From the NCBI RefSeq assembly GCF_020281205.1, contig NZ_JACXZC010000005.1:1-64000 (forward strand): a stretch of DNA of 64,000 nucleotides, in the 5' to 3' direction. Positions 59,688-64,000 of the stretch are shown here, piece by piece. The notes under the pieces are model-generated. The model did no database searches and had not been told where the DNA came from. It saw only the letters and a list, made by a program, of their open reading frames with translations. This stretch comes from Empedobacter stercoris (GTDB lineage: Bacteria; Bacteroidota; Bacteroidia; Flavobacteriales; Weeksellaceae). Both the position numbers and the translations under genes were made by a program. Positions within the stretch are counted from its first letter, which is position 1. Each line of letters opens with the position of its first letter.

Positions 59688-60473
59688 TTATCCTTTGATG
59701 ACAATTTCCATTTTTTCTTGCTCTTCTAAAGCCAATTCCAAGTCAACTAAAATACGACCTGAATGCTCATCAGCAATAATTTTTTTACGTTGAGCAATAT
59801 CCATTTGTCTTTGAGGTGGAATTGTAAAGAAAGATCCAGCAGAAGCACCACGTTGAACTGGAACAACAGCTAAACCATTTTTAACAGAACCTCTAATGCG
59901 GTTGTAAGCGTCTAATAATCTTTGTTCGATTTTAGCAGAATACTCAATAGATAATTTCAGTAATGTATTTTCTTCTTTCTCTGTATCTTTTACAATTGTA
60001 TCTAATTCCGCTTTTTTGTGCTCTAAATGCTCTTTCATCGAAGCTAATTTTGTGTTAAACTCTTCGATTTGAGTATTTTTTTGTTGAATTTTGATTGTAA
60101 ACTCACGAATACGTTTTTCAGCTAATTCGATTTCCAAACCTTGGTATTCAACCTCTTTTGCTAAAGCATCAAACTCTCTGTTGTTACGAACGTTATCTTG
60201 TTGCTTTGTGTATTTCTTAATTAAAGCTTCTGCATTTTTAATTGCTTCTTTCTTCAATTTAATTTCTTCATCCAAACCTTTCGTTTCGTCAACTACTTTT
60301 TGGATTCTCGTTTCTAATTGTGCAACATCGTCGCTCAAATCTTCAACCTCTAAAGGTAATTCACCTCTTGTGTTTCTGATTTCATCTAAACGTGAATCAA
60401 TTAATTGCAAGTCGTATAACGCGCGAAGCTTTTCTTCGACGCTTAGTTCTTTGATATTTTTTGTTTCAGACAT
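59688..60473 (-). CDS. Coiled-coil protein related to C4-type zinc-ribbon proteins, cysteines lost
   Basis: A 261-residue protein with about 190 residues of coiled coil, starting at MSETKNIKEL (the fourth codon of the open frame; the first ATG would overlap the Nif3 stop). The C-terminal module in homologues is a zinc ribbon with two CxxC pairs; here the equivalent places read GASAGSFFTIPPQRQ and DEHSGRIL, without a single Cys. The PPQRQMDIAQRK core is kept. It follows Nif3 after 2 nt, a pairing that recurs in Bacteroidota. Function unknown. Confidence 0.85.
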   Translation of the reverse strand: MSETKNIKELSVEEKLRALYDLQLIDSRLDEIRNTRGELPLEVEDLSDDVAQLETRIQKVVDETKGLDEEIKLKKEAIKNAEALIKKYTKQQDNVRNNREFDALAKEVEYQGLEIELAEKRIREFTIKIQQKNTQIEEFNTKLASMKEHLEHKKAELDTIVKDTEKEENTLLKLSIEYSAKIEQRLLDAYNRIRGSVKNGLAVVPVQRGASAGSFFTIPPQRQMDIAQRKKIIADEHSGRILVDLELALEEQEKMEIVIKG

Positions 60474-60475
60474 AG

Positions 60476-61573
60476 TTAACAATAATTAACAGGATTGGTA
60501 TTAATTCCAGAATTAAAGACCACAAAATTAGTAAATTTTTCTTTAAGATACGAAGTTATTAAGTTTTTTGTAAACTGTTCTGACTCGAAATGTCCAATAT
60601 CTGCCAAAACAAGCTTATTTTCAGCAGTAAAAAAATCGTGATATTTCAAATCTGCAGTAATATAAATGTCCGCTCCGGCCGAAATTGCATTTTTTATTCC
60701 AAAAGCACCAGACCCACCAAGTACTGCTACTTTTTTAATTTTTTTATTCAATAATTTCGAATGACGAATAGCAGGCGTATTCATCTGTGATTTTAGATAA
60801 TTGAAAAAATCCATTTCATCCATTTCATTTTCCAATTCACCAATCATTCCGATTCCTACATAATTATTTAAATTATTCAATGAAATAACAGAATATGCAA
60901 CCTCTTCGTACGGATGATTTTTAAATAAAGCGTTCATAATATCACCTTCCAAATGTTGTGGCATCACAATTTCTATTCGCGTTTCATTTACCGTTTCTAA
61001 CTTGCCTACTTCTCCAATAAACGGATTTGCGCCATCAATTGGTCTGAAATTTCCTTTTCCTTCTACGGTAAAACCACACGAATCATAATTACCAATTTTT
61101 CCTGCTCCAGCTTTATACAATGCATTTTTCAATGTTTCTGCATGTTCTGTAGGAACATAGGTAATCAACTGCTTAAGTGTTTGCGTTTTTGGAATTAAAA
61201 TCTTTGTATTGAATAACGCTAATTTTTCGGAGATTTTAAAATTTACGCCAACTTTCGAGTTGTCTAAGGCTGTATGTGTTGCATAAATATTAATTCCATG
61301 CTTTATAGCTGTCATAACAGCTTTTTCAACATAAGTTTTTCCATTCAATTTCTTTAAACCAGAAAAAATAATTGGGTGGAAACTAACAATTAAATTACAA
61401 TTTTTCTCAATCGCTTCTTCAACTACTTCTGGTGTTGTATCAAGTGTGACCAAAATACCTGTAATCTCATCGTTGTAATCACCAACCAATAATCCTACAT
61501 TGTCAAAATCTTCGGCATAAGCCAAAGGAGCTATTTCTTCCATCGCAGAAGCGACATCTTTTACGTGTATCAT
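60476..61573 (-). CDS. Nif3-like dinuclear metal centre protein
   Basis: A 365-residue NIF3/YbgI/YqfO family protein forming a hexameric toroid with a two-metal site. The metal ligands show as VSFHPIIFSGLK, YATHTALDN and LADIGHFESEQF, and the inserted PII-like domain (about 130-240) includes the NHPYEEVAYSVI stretch. Annotated elsewhere as GTP cyclohydrolase 1 type 2, but no reaction is firmly established. It overlaps the GNAT gene upstream by 4 nt and is 2 nt from the coiled-coil gene. Confidence 0.9.
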   Translation of the reverse strand: MIHVKDVASAMEEIAPLAYAEDFDNVGLLVGDYNDEITGILVTLDTTPEVVEEAIEKNCNLIVSFHPIIFSGLKKLNGKTYVEKAVMTAIKHGINIYATHTALDNSKVGVNFKISEKLALFNTKILIPKTQTLKQLITYVPTEHAETLKNALYKAGAGKIGNYDSCGFTVEGKGNFRPIDGANPFIGEVGKLETVNETRIEIVMPQHLEGDIMNALFKNHPYEEVAYSVISLNNLNNYVGIGMIGELENEMDEMDFFNYLKSQMNTPAIRHSKLLNKKIKKVAVLGGSGAFGIKNAISAGADIYITADLKYHDFFTAENKLVLADIGHFESEQFTKNLITSYLKEKFTNFVVFNSGINTNPVNYC

Positions 61574-62061
61574 TTTATTTTATTCAAAATCAATTTTTCA
61601 GTTGGAAGATCGTGTTCGATTCCTTTCCAATACGATTCAAAATTAAATTTTTCTAACAACTTTCGCGAAGCAATGTTATCAGGATCGATAACCGCCATCA
61701 CTTTCAAATCGGGAAATTTATTTCGAGATTCAGAAAGTAAATGTTCGCAAACCATTGTACCAAAACCTTTTCTCCAAAATTCTTTCTTTAACATATAACC
61801 TATTTCGAGCGAATTTTCGATATGTTTATTATAAACTAATTTACAATCTCCCAAAAAATTATCTTCATCATCATAAACTTTAAAAAATCCTAAGTTTTCA
61901 TCAACCGAACTTTTCTCTAAAATAGAAGTGAATTTATGATTTGCCTGTTCTTTATTCAGACCTTTTCCTGTAATATACTTCATTTGATCATCGTCCTGAA
62001 CAAGCGTGTAATATTCGTTAAAATCTGAAGGTTTATACTTTTCGAATCGAAGTTTCTTCAT
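61570..62061 (-). CDS. GNAT family N-acetyltransferase, RimJ-like
   Basis: A 163-residue acetyltransferase: LEIGYMLKKEFWRKGFGTMV is the acetyl-CoA site, and the C-terminal DPDNIASRKLLEKFNFESYW is typical of the ribosomal-protein-alanine acetyltransferase (RimJ/RimL) type. It overlaps the phosphotransferase gene by 29 nt and the Nif3 gene by 4 nt, so it lies inside a compact operon. Confidence 0.87.
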   Translation of the reverse strand: MKKLRFEKYKPSDFNEYYTLVQDDDQMKYITGKGLNKEQANHKFTSILEKSSVDENLGFFKVYDDEDNFLGDCKLVYNKHIENSLEIGYMLKKEFWRKGFGTMVCEHLLSESRNKFPDLKVMAVIDPDNIASRKLLEKFNFESYWKGIEHDLPTEKLILNKIK

Positions 62062-63064
62062 GAAATTTTGTTAATGCTTTTAATAAATTGATTTGATTTA
62101 TCGTACGATTAAGATTCTGTTTTGGATAAGTAATCGAATAATAAACATCATTATTCAAATAATCGCCTAAAAATCTAACCGCTTGGATATAAATTACAAT
62201 ATACGCAACAAAATCCATATTTTCTACTTCAACAGTTTGTAAATCATTTTTTAAATGTTCTAAAAACCCACGTTTAACTGCTTCATAATAGCTTGATTCA
62301 AAAATATTTTCTGCCGTTGGATCATCTTCTTGTTTTAGATTCGCATAGGTTCTTATCATATCACCAAAATCGCACAAAATGTTTCCTGGCATAATTGTAT
62401 CCCAATCTATTAGAGCGATTGCTTGTGAATGATTTTCACTATTGAACAAAAAATTACTCAATTTTGCATCCGCATGAACGACACGTTTTGGAAAATCAAT
62501 TGCTAAATATTCTTTTACTTTTGATGCATTGTCTAAAATATAATTGATTTCGTATTTTGTTTCTTGTAATCGTTCTTCTGAAGCATTTTGTAAGGCTTCA
62601 TTAAAATCTTGCATTCGTTTTTGATAATCCAAAAAACCATCAATCGACGAATGAATTTGTTTAATATCTAAATCCAATATAAACGAATGAAATTGACTTA
62701 TAGTCTTCGCCGCTTCATAGGCTTGTTCAGCAGATTCTACTTTATCAAAACAAACAGAATTAGAAATATAGGATGTTAAGCGCCAAGTTTCTTCATTTTC
62801 TACAGCTAAAAGATTTCCTTTCAAATCTGGAATAATTTCGATGAGTTGTTTGGGATAATTCTTTGCTTTAAGATGAGTAGAAACTTGTTGAATATTGTTT
62901 GAAATAATTTCGGGATGAGGAAAAACCTTTGTATTTATTTTCTGTAAAATGTATTTTTTTCCTTGCTGATTGATTTCATAAGTAGAGTTAATCCAACCAG
63001 AACTGATTGGATTAACAACTATTTGATCAATATTTTCGAAATAATGTTTTAATATTTCTTCCAT
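62033..63064 (-). CDS. APH-fold sugar kinase, N-acetylhexosamine 1-kinase-like
   Basis: A 343-residue phosphotransferase with the aminoglycoside-phosphotransferase fold. Key motifs are YILQKINTKVFPH (ATP lysine), VVHADAKLSNFLF (catalytic Asp in the HxDxxxxN motif) and IALIDWDTIMPGNILCDFGD (metal-binding Asp). It resembles NahK, which makes sugar 1-phosphates. The nucleotidyltransferase gene follows upstream with a 7-nt gap, which fits a two-step sugar-nucleotide salvage pathway. Substrate is inference. Confidence 0.85.
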   Translation of the reverse strand: MEEILKHYFENIDQIVVNPISSGWINSTYEINQQGKKYILQKINTKVFPHPEIISNNIQQVSTHLKAKNYPKQLIEIIPDLKGNLLAVENEETWRLTSYISNSVCFDKVESAEQAYEAAKTISQFHSFILDLDIKQIHSSIDGFLDYQKRMQDFNEALQNASEERLQETKYEINYILDNASKVKEYLAIDFPKRVVHADAKLSNFLFNSENHSQAIALIDWDTIMPGNILCDFGDMIRTYANLKQEDDPTAENIFESSYYEAVKRGFLEHLKNDLQTVEVENMDFVAYIVIYIQAVRFLGDYLNNDVYYSITYPKQNLNRTINQINLLKALTKFHEETSIRKV

Positions 63065-63071
63065 TCTATTT

Positions 63072-63992
63072 TTAAGTCCAAAGTGAATTTGGATATTTTT
63101 GATCTTTTACTAATTGTTGAATCGAATTAACAACCACTACTCTATCTTCAGGATATGTCATTCCAAACCAATTTTCATCAGAATTTTGTACAATCACTTC
63201 CAATTGATCTTCTTTGATCATATCGTTGATAACTTTTGGCAAGAAAAATTCAGCTTTCAAATGTGATGCATTTTCTTTTAAAAAATCAGCAAATTTATCT
63301 TCTAAATTTCTAAAAATTGAAGGATGTAATACAAAGAAATTCATCGAAACTGCAACATCTTCATCCAACGATTCGACATGTTCATTTTCTTCGAAAACAA
63401 TTTCTCCATTTTCGTTGGCATAGATATTTGTACGTTCTACCACATTCTCTAAAAGTCCGTTTTGCACTGTACAAATTCCACGAGATACTGATCCATTTTC
63501 ACTAATTGTATTTGCCAATTTATATGCAACCATTCCGTACGTATTTGCCGTAATTTGTTCTGCTTGTACTAACTCGTTTGCTTTTTCGTAGGCTTTACGA
63601 CCATAAAAATCATCCGCATTAATTACGATAAATGGATTGTTTAAATGATTTTTTGTAATCATTAATGCATGCCCAGTTCCCCAAGGTTTTTCGCGTTTTT
63701 CTATTTTATCATAAATACCTCTTGGCACTGAAGTATAGGTCGTTTGAAGGACAAATTCAACCGAACCACCTTTTTTCTCGATTATCGTTTGAAAATATTT
63801 TTTTGTATCAACATCAAATTGTTCATTTATAATGAAAACATAATGTTTTATTCCACATGAAAACGCATCATAAATAGAATATTCCATCAAGGTTTCTTTA
63901 CTTGGGCCAATCGGGTCAATTTGTTTTTGACCTTTGTAGCGACTTCCCATTCCTCCTGCTAATATGACTAATGATAAGGTTTTAGATTCCAT
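63072..63992 (-). CDS. Sugar-phosphate nucleotidyltransferase-like protein
   Basis: A 306-residue NTP-transferase-fold protein. VILAGGMGSRYKGQKQIDPI is the variant nucleotide-binding motif (GGxGSR...KQ) and FIVINADDFYGRKAY carries the metal-binding Asp. Paired with the kinase gene it probably activates a sugar 1-phosphate to NDP-sugar. The start at 63992 is at the window edge, so anything further upstream is not visible. In homologues the pair is often encoded next to carbohydrate genes. Confidence 0.85.
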   Translation of the reverse strand: MESKTLSLVILAGGMGSRYKGQKQIDPIGPSKETLMEYSIYDAFSCGIKHYVFIINEQFDVDTKKYFQTIIEKKGGSVEFVLQTTYTSVPRGIYDKIEKREKPWGTGHALMITKNHLNNPFIVINADDFYGRKAYEKANELVQAEQITANTYGMVAYKLANTISENGSVSRGICTVQNGLLENVVERTNIYANENGEIVFEENEHVESLDEDVAVSMNFFVLHPSIFRNLEDKFADFLKENASHLKAEFFLPKVINDMIKEDQLEVIVQNSDENWFGMTYPEDRVVVVNSIQQLVKDQKYPNSLWT

Positions 63993-64000
63993 AATCTTCT

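Overview
The window is chromosome from a low-GC member of the Bacteroidota, class Flavobacteriia. The evidence is direct: an LpxC-FabZ fusion inside an HD/lpxD/lpxC-fabZ/lpxA/efp cluster, the type IX secretion regulator PorX followed by tsaE, an orphan T9SS type-B sorting domain, very AT-rich spacers, and promoter boxes of the TAnnTTTG type typical of this phylum. The degenerate zinc-ribbon protein and the overall gene content suit a Weeksellaceae member such as Empedobacter or a relative; that genus-level guess is inference. I see no tRNA, rRNA, CRISPR array, insertion sequence or prophage.

Layout. 0-8.4 kb: acyl-CoA synthetase, MATE exporter with a small acidic partner, nitronate monooxygenase-TesB-FMN reductase genes, transaldolase and an SDR. 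8.5-12.2 kb: two tandem secreted paralogues and oligopeptidase B. 12.2-18.1 kb: SanA-like protein, EF-P and the lipid A cluster. 18.3-22.1 kb: porX-tsaE-ald plus a small membrane protein, then a small membrane ORF broken by an in-frame TAG. 22.2-29.8 kb: porin, YqiA-like esterase, a T9SS sorting-domain remnant, OsmC, an HD-PycTM fusion and a huge phosphoesterase/beta-barrel lipoprotein. 29.9-33.2 kb: recQ, fmt, HU. 33.2-40.3 kb: e(P4)-like phosphatase, lipoproteins, prmC, an MHS-type transporter with its porin, and a 0.6 kb spacer holding two long perfect inverted repeats. 40.3-48.7 kb: acetyltransferase, tyrS behind an apparent attenuator, YbaK, two look-alike small-RNA units, BrnQ and an SDR. 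48.7-57.2 kb: DUF1294, arfB, aldo/keto reductase, a LytTR two-component system whose sensor is split by TAG, MFS, glyoxalase and old yellow enzyme. 57.5-64 kb: NDH-2, lipoprotein, coiled-coil protein, Nif3, GNAT and a sugar kinase/nucleotidyltransferase pair.

The most striking signal is upstream of tyrS. A nearly leaderless 32-codon ORF carries five Tyr codons in its second half, including adjacent Tyr16-Tyr17. It contains a GC-rich segment identical to the 3' arm of a strong intrinsic terminator that lies just before the tyrS start. This is the classic layout of ribosome-mediated transcription attenuation, here apparently sensing charged tRNA-Tyr.

A second signal is a pair of about 140-nt units at 45.5 and 46.1 kb. 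They share promoter-proximal sequence, a 5' hairpin whose stem is conserved in shape but not in sequence, an almost identical 26-nt single-stranded block, and a terminator hairpin; they look like paralogous small RNAs. Third, two reading frames, a sensor kinase and a small membrane protein, are each interrupted by one in-frame TAG followed by TTT, although TAG also ends intact genes here. Most other genes are ordinary flavobacterial housekeeping and envelope genes.
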